DNA of 64,000 bases, from NCBI GenBank assembly GCA_016790515.1, contig JAEUOY010000116.1, positions 1 through 64,000 of the forward strand, in the 5' to 3' direction. The notes under the pieces are model-generated. The model ran no database searches and was not told where the DNA came from. It saw nothing but the letters and a program-made list of their open reading frames with translations. This document shows, piece after piece, positions 1-8,998 of this stretch (position 1 is its first letter; the number at the start of each line of letters is the position of its first letter). The position numbers and the translations under genes are program-made. This DNA is from Burkholderiaceae bacterium (GTDB lineage Bacteria > Pseudomonadota > Gammaproteobacteria > Burkholderiales > Burkholderiaceae_C).

Positions 1-246
1 CAGGGGAAATGTAGGTTCGGCGAGGGCGGCTGGCAACGGGCGTGAGGGGGCCGCGCCTGTGCGGCGGGCCATGTGGCCGCGGCCGGCGACCGGTTCGGGG
101 CGGTCGATGCCGGCCACCCGCCTCATGAAGCGGCGCAACGCCTCGGCCTGCGCCGGGTCGGCTTGCGGCATGGCCAGCAGTGCCCGCGCAGTGGCCAGAT
201 GCTGGCGCTTGGCCGTGATCGCGTCCGCCGGTTGGGCGCAATGCTT
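1..246 (-). other. possible 3' coding remnant or partial gene running off the left edge
   Basis: Read on the minus strand, this stretch is open in one frame with strong G/C at third codon positions, and it encodes a plausible helical segment rich in Ala, Arg and Gln. The only in-frame ATG is at 171 and has no Shine-Dalgarno sequence. The frame continues past the window edge. It lies directly downstream of the LacI-type regulator. I do not recognise the product. It could be the start of a gene, a decayed remnant, or chance in GC-rich DNA. Confidence 0.2.
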
Positions 247-253
247 CCGGACC

Positions 254-1279
254 TCAGGTGCTGCCGCGCACGACGATCTGGTAGCCCAGGTCCAGGCTGG
301 GCGATTTCGGCGTCTCGCCGCGCATCAGCGCCAGCAGCAGGCGTGACGCGGCCTCGCCGATCTCGGCGCGCGGCGTGCGCACGGTGGTCAGCGGCGGCAG
401 CATCTGGTCGCTGCCGGTCAGGTCGTTGAAGCCGGCGATCGCCACGCGCCTGGGCACCGCGATGCGCAGCCGCGTCGCGGCCAGCAGCGCGCCCTGCGCC
501 AGGTCGTCGTTGCAGAAGAAGACCGCGTCGACGGCCGGCTTCTGCGCGACGATCTGCTCGAACATCAGCGCGCCCACCGCCATCGACGAAGGCGCCGGGT
601 TGCGCCATTCCAGCCGCGGATCGTGCAGCCCGGCGCGGGCCATCTGCTGGCGCCAGCCGTCCAGGCGCTGCAGGGTTCGCGGGTCCAGCTGGGCCGCGGC
701 GAAGGCGATGCGGCGGTGGCCGCGCTCGAGCAGGTGCCGGGTCATCGCCGCCGCGGCGTCGGCCTGCGACAGGCCCACGCTGTAGACCCCCGGCGCGTTC
801 GACAGCTCCATCATGTGCACGCAGGGTACGCCGCTGCGCTCGATCAGCGCGCGGGTGGCGTCGCTGCGGTCCAGCCCGGTGACCAGCAGCCCGGCCGGGC
901 GGTGCTGCAGCTGCTCGCGCAGCAGCTGTTCCTCCTCGGCCAGGTCGTAGTGGGTGATGCCGATCAGCGTCTGGAAGCCGGCCGGCCGCAGCGTGCGCTG
1001 CACCGCCTCGAGCACGTCGACGAACAGCGCGTTCGACAGCATCGGGATCAGCACCGCGACATGCGAGCCGTGGCGCGAGGCCAGCGCGCGCGCGGCCGGG
1101 TCGGGCACGTAGCCGAGCTTGTTCGCGGCGTCCTTGACGCGGGCGACCAGCGCCGGGTCGACCGCGCGCTCGCCGCGCAAGGCGCGCGACACGGTGATCG
1201 GGCTGACGCCGGCCAGCTGCGCGACGTCGGCCAGGGTCACGCGGCCGGTGGCGCGTGGGCGGGGGGTCTCGTTGCTCAT
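254..1279 (-). CDS. gntR: LacI/GntR-type transcriptional regulator of gluconate use
   Basis: A 341-residue LacI-family repressor. Residues about 14-60 form the LacI helix-turn-helix, with the VTLADVAQLAGVSPITVSRAL signature and the downstream hinge helix around ALASRHGSHVAV. The rest is a periplasmic-binding-like sugar-sensing domain (GLDRSDATRALIE, FFCNDDLAQGALLAA). It is divergent from gluconokinase and a TRAP transporter. Two palindromes in the shared promoter region have the form typical of LacI-family operators, so repression relieved by gluconate or a related sugar acid is the likely role. The ligand is inferred from the neighbours. Confidence 0.9.
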   Translation of the reverse strand: MSNETPRPRATGRVTLADVAQLAGVSPITVSRALRGERAVDPALVARVKDAANKLGYVPDPAARALASRHGSHVAVLIPMLSNALFVDVLEAVQRTLRPAGFQTLIGITHYDLAEEEQLLREQLQHRPAGLLVTGLDRSDATRALIERSGVPCVHMMELSNAPGVYSVGLSQADAAAAMTRHLLERGHRRIAFAAAQLDPRTLQRLDGWRQQMARAGLHDPRLEWRNPAPSSMAVGALMFEQIVAQKPAVDAVFFCNDDLAQGALLAATRLRIAVPRRVAIAGFNDLTGSDQMLPPLTTVRTPRAEIGEAASRLLLALMRGETPKSPSLDLGYQIVVRGST

Positions 1280-1326
1280 CGTGAACCTAGGGTAACTACG
1301 GATTCCGGCGATGGACGGGTTCTTTA

Positions 1327-1340
1327 GGATAGCGCTATCC
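1327..1340. promoter_or_regulatory. perfect 14-bp palindromic LacI-type operator
   Basis: GGATAGCGCTATCC is a perfect inverted repeat with a central CG step, as is usual for LacI/GntR operators. It lies 48 bp before the regulator's start codon and 122 bp before gntK, so it could serve both divergent promoters. Confidence 0.7.
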
Positions 1341-1445
1341 GACGGCGGGCGCCATCAGGGCCTTTCCAGGCAGTGACCCATCCTGCAGGTCAAACTGCTC
1401 AGGAATGGCGACTGACTGGCGCCAGCCATTTTATTCGACTTCATT

Positions 1446-1459
1446 GGACAGCGCTATCC
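1446..1459. promoter_or_regulatory. second LacI-type operator touching the gntK start
   Basis: GGACAGCGCTATCC differs from the 1327 palindrome at one position and ends 2 bp before the gntK ATG at 1462. The two copies are 119 bp apart, a distance compatible with repression by looping between them (inference). Confidence 0.65.
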
Positions 1460-1461
1460 AA

Positions 1462-1965
1462 ATGACCGACTCGATGGTGATCATGGGCGTCGCCGGTTGC
1501 GGCAAGTCCAGCCTGGCCGCGGCGATCGCCCGCGACCATGGGCTGGACCTGCTCGAAGGCGACGAACGCCACAGCGAGGCCAGCCTGGCCAAGATGCAGG
1601 GCGGCATCCCGTTGACCGACGCCGACCGCGAAGGCTGGCTGGCCACGCTGGCCGGCGAGCTGGCGGCGCGGCCGCAGGGGCTGGTCGTCACCTGCTCGGC
1701 GCTGCGCCGCGCCTACCGCGATCGGCTGCGCCAGGCCGCGCCGGGTCTGCGCTTCGTCTTCCTCGACATCGGGCTGGACGCCGCCAGGGCCCGTGTCGCC
1801 GCGCGGCCCGGCCACTTCTTCGCGGCCGGCATGGTCGACAGCCAGTTCGCGACGCTGGAGCCGCCGCTGGGCGAGCCCGGCGTGCTGCGCGTCGACGCCA
1901 CCGAGCCAATCGACACCCTTCGCGCCCAGGTCGCCGCCTGGCTGCACACGGAGACCGCACGATGA
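1462..1965 (+). CDS. gntK: gluconokinase
   Basis: A 167-residue gluconokinase of the GntK/shikimate-kinase-like P-loop family, phosphorylating gluconate to 6-phosphogluconate. Walker A is GVAGCGKSS near residue 8. The family's DERHSEASLAKM and CSALRRAYRDRLR segments are present. I chose ATG 1462, which gives the usual MTDSMVIMGVAG start; ATG 1405 would put the operator at 1446 inside the gene. No clear ribosome-binding site precedes 1462. Its stop overlaps the dctQ start by 4 bp, so kinase and transporter are co-transcribed. Confidence 0.92.
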   Translation: MTDSMVIMGVAGCGKSSLAAAIARDHGLDLLEGDERHSEASLAKMQGGIPLTDADREGWLATLAGELAARPQGLVVTCSALRRAYRDRLRQAAPGLRFVFLDIGLDAARARVAARPGHFFAAGMVDSQFATLEPPLGEPGVLRVDATEPIDTLRAQVAAWLHTETAR

Positions 1966-2474
1966 ACACCGCCGATCCCGGCGCCAGGCGCCCCGGCCTC
2001 GCCACCCGCCTCGCCGAGAACGCGCTGGCCGCCTGCCTGGGCGTGATGGCCACCGCGGTCTTCGTCAACGTCGTGCTGCGCTACGGCTTCGGCAGCGGCG
2101 TCGCCGCCAGCGAGGAGCTGTCGCGCCTGCTGTTCGTCTGGATGGTGTTCATTGGCGCCACCGCGGCCTACCCGGCCGGCGAGCACATGGCCTTCACCAG
2201 CCTGGTGGCGATGCTGAAGACGCGCCCCGGGCTGTTCGGCGCCGCGACGCTGCTGATCCGCCTGCTGGTGCTGCTGGGCTGCGGCCTGCTCGCCTGGGGC
2301 GCCTGGCAGCAGGTGGTGGTCGGGCTGGACAGCCGCTCGGTCGTGCTGGGCTACCCGGTGGCGCTGCTGCCGCTGCCGGCGCTGCTCAGCGCGCTGGCGA
2401 TCGGCGCGATGGCGCTGCTCGAGATCATTCAACGCAAGCCGCTGGACCTGGGCCACGGCGCCGAAGTGGAGTAA
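1962..2474 (+). CDS. dctQ: TRAP transporter small permease (DctQ family)
   Basis: A 170-residue membrane protein with about four hydrophobic segments and the DctQ-type motif around NVVLRYGFGSG and EELSRLLFVWMVFIGA. It is the small permease of a tripartite ATP-independent periplasmic transporter, which uses the Na+ or H+ gradient to import organic acids. It overlaps gntK by 4 bp and is followed after 6 bp by dctM. The gntK/gntR context suggests a sugar acid, probably gluconate, as substrate (inference). Confidence 0.9.
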   Translation: MNTADPGARRPGLATRLAENALAACLGVMATAVFVNVVLRYGFGSGVAASEELSRLLFVWMVFIGATAAYPAGEHMAFTSLVAMLKTRPGLFGAATLLIRLLVLLGCGLLAWGAWQQVVVGLDSRSVVLGYPVALLPLPALLSALAIGAMALLEIIQRKPLDLGHGAEVE

Positions 2475-2480
2475 GCGATC

Positions 2481-3773
2481 ATGAGTCCCGAAGGTCTGGC
2501 TTTCGTCGTCTTCTCCGCCGGCATGCTGCTGCTGATGGGCATCGGCATGAACATGGCGCTGGCGCTGGTGCTCACCGGCGCCGGCATGGCCTGGGTGCTC
2601 GGCTTCTGGGACACCCAGCTGCTGGCGCAGAACCTGGTCGCCGGCGTCGACAGCTTCCCGCTGCTGGCGGTGCCGTTCTTCATCCTCGCCGGCGAGCTGA
2701 TGAACTGCGGCGGCATCAGCCGGCGCATCATCGACATGGCGCAGGCCTGGGTCGGCCACATCCGAGGCGGCCTCGGCTTCGTCGCGATCGGCGCCGCGGT
2801 GCTGATGGCCAGCATGAGCGGCTCGGCGCTGGCCGACACCGCGGCGCTGGCCACCATCCTGCTGCCGATGATGCGCCAGCAGGGCTACCCGATGGCCACC
2901 TCGGCCGGGCTGCTGGCCTCGGGCGGCATCATCGCGCCGATCATCCCGCCGAGCATGCCCTTCGTGATCTACGGTGTGACCACCAACACCTCGATCTCGG
3001 CGCTGTTCGTCTCGGGCATCGTGCCCGGGCTGGTCATGGGCGCGGGCCTGATCGTCGCCTGGAAGTGGGTGCTGCGCCGCATCGAGCTGCCGCAGGGCGA
3101 GCCGCTGCCGCTGCGCGAGCGGCTGCACGCCACGGCGCGCGCCTTCTGGGCGATGCTGATGCCGATCATCATCATCGGCGGCATGAAGACCGGCGTGTTC
3201 ACGCCGACCGAGGCCGCCGTCGTCGCCGCCTTCTATGCGCTGACGATCGCGCTGTTCGTGCACCGCGAGATGCGCATCGCCGAGCTGCGCGGCGTGCTGG
3301 TGCGCGCCGGCAAGACCACCGCGATCGTGATGTTCCTGTGCGCCGGCGCCGCGGTGGCCAGCTACATGATCACGCTGGCCGACCTGCCGGCCACGCTGAC
3401 CGGCTGGCTCGGGCCGCTGGTCGACAACCCGCGCATCCTGATGGCGGTGATGATGGTCGTGCTGGTGCTGATCGGCACCGCGCTGGACCTGACGCCGACG
3501 ATCCTGATCTTCGCGCCGGTGATGCTGCCGATCGCCGTGAAGGCCGGCATCGACCCGGTGTACTTCGGGCTGATGTTCGTGCTCAACGGCGCGATCGGCC
3601 TGATCACGCCGCCGGTGGGCACGGTGCTCAACGTCGTTGCCGGCGTCGGCCGCCTGAGCCTGCACCAGGTGATCAAGGGCGTGAACCCCTTCCTGCTGAC
3701 CTACACGCTGATCCTGGCGCTGTTCGTCGTCTTCCCGCAGATCGTGACCGCGCCGGTGGCGTGGATGCGCTGA
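2481..3773 (+). CDS. dctM: TRAP transporter large permease (DctM family)
   Basis: A 430-residue, highly hydrophobic protein of normal length for DctM/SiaM large subunits, with about 11-13 membrane segments. Family landmarks include VPFFILAGELMNCGGIS, the SGSALADTAALATILLPMM re-entrant segment, IIPPSMPFVIYG, and GLITPPVGTVLNVVAG near the C-terminus. It is the translocating subunit that pairs with DctQ and receives substrate from DctP. Confidence 0.93.
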   Translation: MSPEGLAFVVFSAGMLLLMGIGMNMALALVLTGAGMAWVLGFWDTQLLAQNLVAGVDSFPLLAVPFFILAGELMNCGGISRRIIDMAQAWVGHIRGGLGFVAIGAAVLMASMSGSALADTAALATILLPMMRQQGYPMATSAGLLASGGIIAPIIPPSMPFVIYGVTTNTSISALFVSGIVPGLVMGAGLIVAWKWVLRRIELPQGEPLPLRERLHATARAFWAMLMPIIIIGGMKTGVFTPTEAAVVAAFYALTIALFVHREMRIAELRGVLVRAGKTTAIVMFLCAGAAVASYMITLADLPATLTGWLGPLVDNPRILMAVMMVVLVLIGTALDLTPTILIFAPVMLPIAVKAGIDPVYFGLMFVLNGAIGLITPPVGTVLNVVAGVGRLSLHQVIKGVNPFLLTYTLILALFVVFPQIVTAPVAWMR

Positions 3774-3808
3774 ACCCCGTTCCTTCAACCTCGTTTTCGG
3801 AGATTCCC

Positions 3809-4828
3809 ATGAAGACCGTCCGCCGTTCCCTCGTCGCCGCCGCTGCCGCGCTGCTGCTGGCCACCCCGCTGCTGAGCCTGGCGCAGGACATCAAGCCGCG
3901 CCTGATCCGCTTCGGCTACGGCCTGAACGAGCAGAGCAACCAGGGCCGCGCCGTCAGGCTCTTCGCCAGCGAGGTCGAGAAGCTCTCGGGCGGCAAGATG
4001 AAGGTGCGCGCGATCGGCGCCGCCGCGCTCGGCCCCGACACCCAGATGCAGCAGGCGCTGATCGGCGGCGCGCAGGAGATGATGGTCGGCTCGACCGCCA
4101 CGCTGGTGGGCATCAGCAAGGAGATGGCGCTGTGGGACACGCCCTTCCTGTTCAACAACGCCAAGGAGGCCGATGCGATCCTCGACGGCCCGATCGGCCA
4201 GAAGGTGCTGGACAAGTTGCCGGAGAAGGGCCTGGTCGGCCTCGTCTACTGGGAGAACGGCTTCCGCAACCTGACCAACAGCAAGCGCCCGGTGACCAAG
4301 GCCGAGGACCTGGACGGCATCAAGCTGCGGGTGATGCAGAACAACGTCTACCTCGAGAGCTTCAAGACCCTGGGCGCCAACGCCGTGCCGCTGCCGTTCA
4401 GCGAGCTGTTCAGCGCGCTGGAGACCAAGACGGTGGACGGCCAGGAGAACCCGTTCAACACCATCCTGTCGAGCAAGTTCTACGAGGTGCAGAAGTACGT
4501 CAGCGTGACCAACCACGTCTACAGCCCGTGGATCGTGCTGGTCAGCAAGAAGTGGTGGGACGGGCTGAGCAAGGCCGAGCAGAAGGTCCTGCTCGACGCC
4601 GCCAAGGCCAGCCGCGACTTCGAGCGCAAGGACACGCGCGAGGAGGCCGCCAAGGCCGTCAACGAGCTGAAGGCCAAGGGCATGCAGGTCAACGAAGTCG
4701 CGCCGGCCGAGGTCGCGCGCATGCGCGACAAGCTGACGCGGGTGAATGCCGGCATCGGCGCCAGCGTCGGCATGGACCTGTGGAACGAGACCCAGGCCGC
4801 CTTGGGTAAGCTGCGCGCCTCGAAGTGA
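3809..4828 (+). CDS. dctP: TRAP transporter substrate-binding protein (DctP family)
   Basis: A 339-residue periplasmic solute-binding protein. The N-terminus (KTVRRSLVAAAAALLLA, then a cleavage site near LSLAQD) is a Sec signal peptide. The DctP fold is indicated by GYGLNEQSNQGRAVRLF, SGGKMKVR and the ligand-Arg region LDGIKLRVMQNN. A purine-rich stretch (GGAGA) precedes the ATG. It follows dctM by 35 bp and completes the TRAP system. The ligand cannot be read from the sequence; gluconate or a related aldonate is inferred. Confidence 0.92.
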   Translation: MKTVRRSLVAAAAALLLATPLLSLAQDIKPRLIRFGYGLNEQSNQGRAVRLFASEVEKLSGGKMKVRAIGAAALGPDTQMQQALIGGAQEMMVGSTATLVGISKEMALWDTPFLFNNAKEADAILDGPIGQKVLDKLPEKGLVGLVYWENGFRNLTNSKRPVTKAEDLDGIKLRVMQNNVYLESFKTLGANAVPLPFSELFSALETKTVDGQENPFNTILSSKFYEVQKYVSVTNHVYSPWIVLVSKKWWDGLSKAEQKVLLDAAKASRDFERKDTREEAAKAVNELKAKGMQVNEVAPAEVARMRDKLTRVNAGIGASVGMDLWNETQAALGKLRASK

Positions 4829-4855
4829 CCGACGCCGGCAGCGGCGCCCCCGACC

Positions 4856-5230
4856 ATGAACCTCGCCCTGATCGCCCATGACCGCAAGAAGGATGCGATG
4901 GTGGCGCTGGCGCGCGAATTCGCCGCCGGCCTGTCGCGCTGCACGCTGATGGCCACCGGCACCACCGGCGGGCGGCTGCGCGACGAGGCCGGGCTGGCGG
5001 TCGAATGCCTGCTCAGTGGCCCGCTGGGCGGCGACCTGCAGATCGGCGCCCGGCTGGCCGTCGGCGCGGTCGACGCGGTGGTCTTCCTGCGCGACCCGAT
5101 GACGCCGCAGCCGCACGAACCCGACATCAATGCGCTGGTGCGCGCCTGCGACGTGCACGACGTGCCCTGCGCCACCAACCTGGCGGGCGCGCGGCTGCTG
5201 CTTTCCGGCCTGCTGAACCCAGCCGCTTGA
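4856..5230 (+). CDS. mgsA: methylglyoxal synthase
   Basis: A 124-residue MgsA, converting dihydroxyacetone phosphate to methylglyoxal and phosphate. The family signatures are intact: [19 protein letters not shown] for phosphate binding, [13 protein letters not shown] with the catalytic Asp, and [11 protein letters not shown] with the conserved His. It lies 27 bp after dctP on the same strand and may be the last gene of the gluconate operon. There it could drain triose phosphate made from sugar acids (inference). It converges on nusB with only 10 bp between them. Confidence 0.9.
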   Translation: MNLALIAHDRKKDAMVALAREFAAGLSRCTLMATGTTGGRLRDEAGLAVECLLSGPLGGDLQIGARLAVGAVDAVVFLRDPMTPQPHEPDINALVRACDVHDVPCATNLAGARLLLSGLLNPAA

Positions 5231-5240
5231 CCGGCGCGGG

Positions 5241-5762
5241 CTACTCGGCCCGGCGTGCCGCCTGCCGCGCCTGCACCTCGGGCTTGCGCAGGTCGCCGGC
5301 GGCCTTGTCGAGCACGCCGTTGACGTACTTGTGGCCGTCGGTCCCGCCGAAGCTCTTGGCCAGCTCGACCGCCTCGTTGATCACCACGCGGTAGGGGATG
5401 TCCAGGCAGTGCATCAGCTCGTAGGTGCCGATCATCAGCACCGCGTGCTCGACCGGCGACAGCTCGCTGGTCTTGCGGTCGACGTGGCGGGCCAGCACCG
5501 CGTCGAGCGCCGCGGCTTCGGCGATGCCGCCATGCAGCAGCGCGTCGAAGTGCAGCCGGTCGCACTTGTCGAAGCCGTCCATCTCGCGGATGTGGGCCTC
5601 GATCTCGGCGCCGTCGGCGCCGCCGAGCAGCCACTGGTAGAGGCCCTGCAGCGCCAGCTCGCGCGAGCGGCGGCGGGTCGACTTCGGCGGCGGCTTGCGG
5701 CCGTGCTTCGCGGCAGGCCTGGACGGGCTGCCGTCGCTGGTGTTCGACGCGGGCTCGGTCAC
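5241..5762 (-). CDS. nusB: transcription antitermination factor NusB
   Basis: A 173-residue NusB, which binds boxA RNA with NusE/S10 in rRNA antitermination. Conserved parts are [33 protein letters not shown] and [31 protein letters not shown]. The start is GTG 5762, overlapping the ribH stop as GTGA. There is a 30-residue basic, low-complexity N-terminal extension before the fold. The ribB-ribH-nusB order is common in proteobacteria. Confidence 0.95.
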   Translation of the reverse strand: MTEPASNTSDGSPSRPAAKHGRKPPPKSTRRRSRELALQGLYQWLLGGADGAEIEAHIREMDGFDKCDRLHFDALLHGGIAEAAALDAVLARHVDRKTSELSPVEHAVLMIGTYELMHCLDIPYRVVINEAVELAKSFGGTDGHKYVNGVLDKAAGDLRKPEVQARQAARRAE

Positions 5763-6223
5763 GTCAGGTCGTTCAGCAGGTTGGCCATCTCGACCGCCAC
5801 CCGGGCGGCGTCGCGGCCCTTGTCCTCGGCGCGGGCCCAGGCCTGGGCCTCGTTCTCGACGGTGAGGATCGCGTTGGCCACCGGCAGCGTGTTGTCGAGC
5901 GCGACGCGGCTGACGCCGGCGCCGCTCTCGTTGGCGACCAGTTCGAAATGGTAGGTCTCGCCGCGGATGATGCAGCCCAGCGCGATCAGCGCGTCGAAGT
6001 CCTCGCTCTCGGCCAGCGCCTGCAGCGCCACCGGCACTTCCAGCGCGCCGGGCACCGTGACATGGCGGATGTTGTGCGGCTCGACGCCCAGCGCGGCCAG
6101 CTCGGCCAGGCAGGCCTCGGCCAGCCTGGCCGTCAGCTCGGCGTTGAAGCGGGCCTGCACGATGCCGATCGACAGCCGGCTGCCGCCGAGGTTGGCGGCT
6201 TCGCCCTGGTTCGCGTTCTGCAT
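5759..6223 (-). CDS. ribH: 6,7-dimethyl-8-ribityllumazine synthase
   Basis: A 154-residue lumazine synthase, condensing 5-amino-6-ribitylaminouracil with 3,4-dihydroxy-2-butanone 4-phosphate in riboflavin synthesis. Landmarks are [27 protein letters not shown] and [19 protein letters not shown] with the catalytic His. It lies downstream of the ribB-type gene and overlaps nusB by 4 bp. Confidence 0.96.
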   Translation of the reverse strand: MQNANQGEAANLGGSRLSIGIVQARFNAELTARLAEACLAELAALGVEPHNIRHVTVPGALEVPVALQALAESEDFDALIALGCIIRGETYHFELVANESGAGVSRVALDNTLPVANAILTVENEAQAWARAEDKGRDAARVAVEMANLLNDLT

Positions 6224-6244
6224 GTTGGCCTTCGAATGACTTCT

Positions 6245-7342
6245 TCAGTGGCTGTCGGTCATGAAGCTGGCGACCTCGAGGCCGTAGCCGACCATGCTCG
6301 GCATGCGGCGCGGGCTGCCCAGCAGCTTCATCCGGGTGATGCCCAGCTCGCGCAGGATCTGCGCGCCCACGCCGTAGGTGCGCAGGTCCATCTGCATGCC
6401 GCGCGGCGCGCGCGCCGCCTGCTGCGGCAGTACCTGCGGCAGCAGGGTCTCGACGTCGTGGCCGCAGTTCAGAAGCACCGCGACGCCGGCCGGCTGCTGC
6501 CGCAGCGCGGCCAGCGCCCTGGGCAGCGGCCAGGAATGGCCGCAGCTGCCGACGTCGAGCAGGTCCATCGCGGTGAAGGGCTCGTGCACCCGCACCATCA
6601 CCTCGTCGCCCGGCGACCATTGCCCATGGCGCAGCGCCAGGTGCAGGCCGCCGGAGCGGTCGCGGAAGGCGGTGCACAGGAACTGGCCCTGCGGCGTGGT
6701 CAGCTCGCGCTCGCCCAGGCGCTCGATCAGCGATTCGTTGTGCGAGCGGTGGGCGATCAGGTCGGCGATCGTGCCGATCTTCAGGCCGTGCTGCTTCGCG
6801 AACGCCTGCAGGTCGGGCAGACGGGCCATCGTGCCGTCGTCGTTCATGATCTCGCAGATCACCGCGGCGGGCGTGCAGCCGGCCATCGCCGCCAGGTCGC
6901 AGCCGGCCTCGGTGTGGCCGGCGCGCATCAGCACGCCGCCGTCCTGCGCCTGCAGCGGGAAGACATGGCCGGGCTGCACCAGGTCGGACGGCTGGGCGTC
7001 GCGCGCCACCGCCACCGCCACGGTGCGGGCGCGGTCGGCCGCGCTGATGCCGGTGCTCACGCCGCTGGCGGCCTCGATCGAGACGGTGAACGCGGTGCCG
7101 TGCACCGTGCCGTTGCGCGCCGTCATCGGCGGCAGCTGCAGCCGCTCGCAGCGCTCGCGGGTCAGCGTCAGGCAGATCAGGCCGCGGCCGAACCGGGCCA
7201 TGAAGTTGATCGCCTCGGGCGTGACGTGGTCGGCGGCCAGCACCAGGTCGCCTTCGTTCTCGCGGTCTTCTTCGTCGACCAGGATCACCATGCGGCCGGC
7301 AGCCAGCTCGGCCACGAGCTCGGGAACAGGGGAAAGTGCCAT
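6245..7342 (-). CDS. ribB: 3,4-dihydroxy-2-butanone 4-phosphate synthase with degenerate GTP cyclohydrolase II domain
   Basis: A 365-residue protein. Residues 1 to about 205 are a complete RibB, with [32 protein letters not shown] and [13 protein letters not shown]. The C-terminal half aligns with GTP cyclohydrolase II but lacks the zinc-binding Cys set: where RibA has its C-x10-C-x-C cluster, this protein has a stretch around [16 protein letters not shown]. It is therefore a RibBX-type hybrid, known in Burkholderiales. The first step of riboflavin synthesis must come from a ribA elsewhere (inference). Confidence 0.93.
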   Translation of the reverse strand: MALSPVPELVAELAAGRMVILVDEEDRENEGDLVLAADHVTPEAINFMARFGRGLICLTLTRERCERLQLPPMTARNGTVHGTAFTVSIEAASGVSTGISAADRARTVAVAVARDAQPSDLVQPGHVFPLQAQDGGVLMRAGHTEAGCDLAAMAGCTPAAVICEIMNDDGTMARLPDLQAFAKQHGLKIGTIADLIAHRSHNESLIERLGERELTTPQGQFLCTAFRDRSGGLHLALRHGQWSPGDEVMVRVHEPFTAMDLLDVGSCGHSWPLPRALAALRQQPAGVAVLLNCGHDVETLLPQVLPQQAARAPRGMQMDLRTYGVGAQILRELGITRMKLLGSPRRMPSMVGYGLEVASFMTDSH

Positions 7343-7404
7343 CGGCCGATTGTAGGCGGGCAGGGGTTGCGGCCCTGTCGCCTGCAGGGCAGCGGCGGGC
7401 GGTG

Positions 7405-8160
7405 TCAGCCGGTCGAGCCGGCGTCCTGCGGCGACCACCGCCACTGGCCGTCGACCAGTTGCTGGTTCGGCCCGAAGCCGGACTTGTAGGCCATCTTGTC
7501 GCTCTGCGCGATCCAGTAGCCCAGGTACAGGTGCGGCAGCTTCAGCAGCCGGGTCTGCTCGATCTGCCACAGCACGCCGTAGGTGCCCAGGCTGCCCTTG
7601 AGATCCGGGTCGTAGAAGGTGTAGACGGCCGAGATGCCGTCGTTGAGCACGTCGACGATGGCCACCATGCGCAGCGTGCCGCTGCCGTCGTCCGACGGGT
7701 CGCGGAACTCGACCAGCCGCGAGTTGACGCGGCTCTGCAGCAGGAACTGGGTGTACTGGTCGATGCTGTCGTGGTCCATGCCGCCGCCGGCATGGCGGCC
7801 GGACTGGTAGCGCAGGTAGAGCTGGTAATGCTCGGGCACGAAGCACAGCCGCAGCACGCGGGCCTTCAGCGACCGGTGGGCCTTCCAGGCGCGGCGCTGG
7901 CTGCGCGTGGGCCGGAAGCTGGCCACCGGCACGCGCAGCGGCACGCAGGCACGGCAGCTGTCGCAGTAGGGCCGGTAGGTGAACATGCCGCTGCGCCGGA
8001 AGCCGTTGGCCACCAGCCCCGAGTAGGCGTCGGCATGGATCAGGTGGCTGGGCGTGGCGACCTGCGAGCGCGCCATCCGGTCGGGCAGGTAGCTGCAGGG
8101 GTAGGGCGCCGTCGCGTAGAACTGCAACGACGACAGCGGAAGTTCCTTCGGGTGGGTCAC
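7405..8160 (-). CDS. bpt: aspartate/glutamate leucyltransferase (Bpt)
   Basis: A 251-residue arginyl/leucyl-tRNA:protein transferase of the bacterial Bpt type, adding Leu to N-terminal Asp or Glu and so feeding the N-end rule pathway. The N-terminal Cys motif [13 protein letters not shown] is intact, as are [25 protein letters not shown] and [17 protein letters not shown]. It lies next to aat, which encodes the other N-degron transferase, as in many proteobacteria. Confidence 0.95.
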   Translation of the reverse strand: MTHPKELPLSSLQFYATAPYPCSYLPDRMARSQVATPSHLIHADAYSGLVANGFRRSGMFTYRPYCDSCRACVPLRVPVASFRPTRSQRRAWKAHRSLKARVLRLCFVPEHYQLYLRYQSGRHAGGGMDHDSIDQYTQFLLQSRVNSRLVEFRDPSDDGSGTLRMVAIVDVLNDGISAVYTFYDPDLKGSLGTYGVLWQIEQTRLLKLPHLYLGYWIAQSDKMAYKSGFGPNQQLVDGQWRWSPQDAGSTG

Positions 8161-8199
8161 GGGCGGCGCGGGGCTCGGGCAGTCGTGGCTTGGCGGTGG

Positions 8200-8979
8200 T
8201 CAGCGTGGCTCGGGCGCCGCCGCTCCGAGATCCAGCTGCGCCCACAGCCTCGGATGATAGGCCCAGGCCGGCGGTGGCAAGGCCCCCAGGGTATGGGAGA
8301 GGTGGGCCTCGAAGGAACGCCGGGTGATCTGCCGCGCGCCGAAGCTGGCCAGGTGCCGGGTGTGCTGCTGGCAGTCGATCAGCGCGATGCCGTGGGCGCG
8401 GCAGAACGCCACCAGCGCGGCCAGCGCGATCTTCGACGCGTCGCTGCGCTGCGAGAACATCGATTCGCCGAACACCATGCGCCCGATGCCCACGCAGTAC
8501 AGGCCGCCGACCAGTTCGCCGTCGATCCAGGTCTCGATGCTGTGCACGCGCCCGGCGCGGTGCCAGTCGGTGTAGGCCTCGGCGATCTCGTCGACGATCC
8601 AGGTGCCGACGCGGCCGTCGCGCGGCGTTTCGGCGCAGGCCCGGATCACCCGGGCGAAGGCGCTGTCGATGCGGATCTCGCCCCTTGGGTCGCGGATGAA
8701 GCGCCGCAGCGTCTTGCGCATCGTCGCCGACAGGTGGAACTCGGCCACCGGCAGCACCATGCGCGGGTCGGGGCTCCACCACAGCGGCGGGTCGCCCGGG
8801 TTGTACCAGGGGAAGACGCCCAGCCGGTAGGCCTCCTCCAGCCGCTGCAGCGCGATCTGCCCGCCGGCGGCCAGCAGGCCGGGCGCGCCGCTGTCGGGGC
8901 CCAGCGCGAGGCGCGTCGGCGGCAAGGGGTCGTCGGCGGTGATCCAGATCAGGTGCGTGCCCGGCATGCTGCCGGGCAT
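8200..8979 (-). CDS. aat: leucyl/phenylalanyl-tRNA--protein transferase
   Basis: A 259-residue Aat, attaching Leu or Phe to proteins with N-terminal Arg or Lys. Diagnostic segments are YRLGVFPWYNPGDPPLWWSPDPRMVL, HSIETWIDGELVGGLY, FGESMFS and IDCQQHTRHLASFGA. The ATG 15 bp further in (MPGTHLIWI) is an alternative start that fits the family's usual N-terminus better. It is 39 bp upstream of bpt on the same strand. Confidence 0.95.
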   Translation of the reverse strand: MPGSMPGTHLIWITADDPLPPTRLALGPDSGAPGLLAAGGQIALQRLEEAYRLGVFPWYNPGDPPLWWSPDPRMVLPVAEFHLSATMRKTLRRFIRDPRGEIRIDSAFARVIRACAETPRDGRVGTWIVDEIAEAYTDWHRAGRVHSIETWIDGELVGGLYCVGIGRMVFGESMFSQRSDASKIALAALVAFCRAHGIALIDCQQHTRHLASFGARQITRRSFEAHLSHTLGALPPPAWAYHPRLWAQLDLGAAAPEPR

Positions 8980-8998
8980 CGTACGTGACCGGCCGAGG

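Noticed and set aside
1713..3788. 691-codon open frame on the minus strand across the TRAP genes
   Set aside because: Composition is His/Gln/Asp/Arg-rich with no domain; it is the antisense shadow of dctQ/dctM, whose plus-strand proteins are clear family members.
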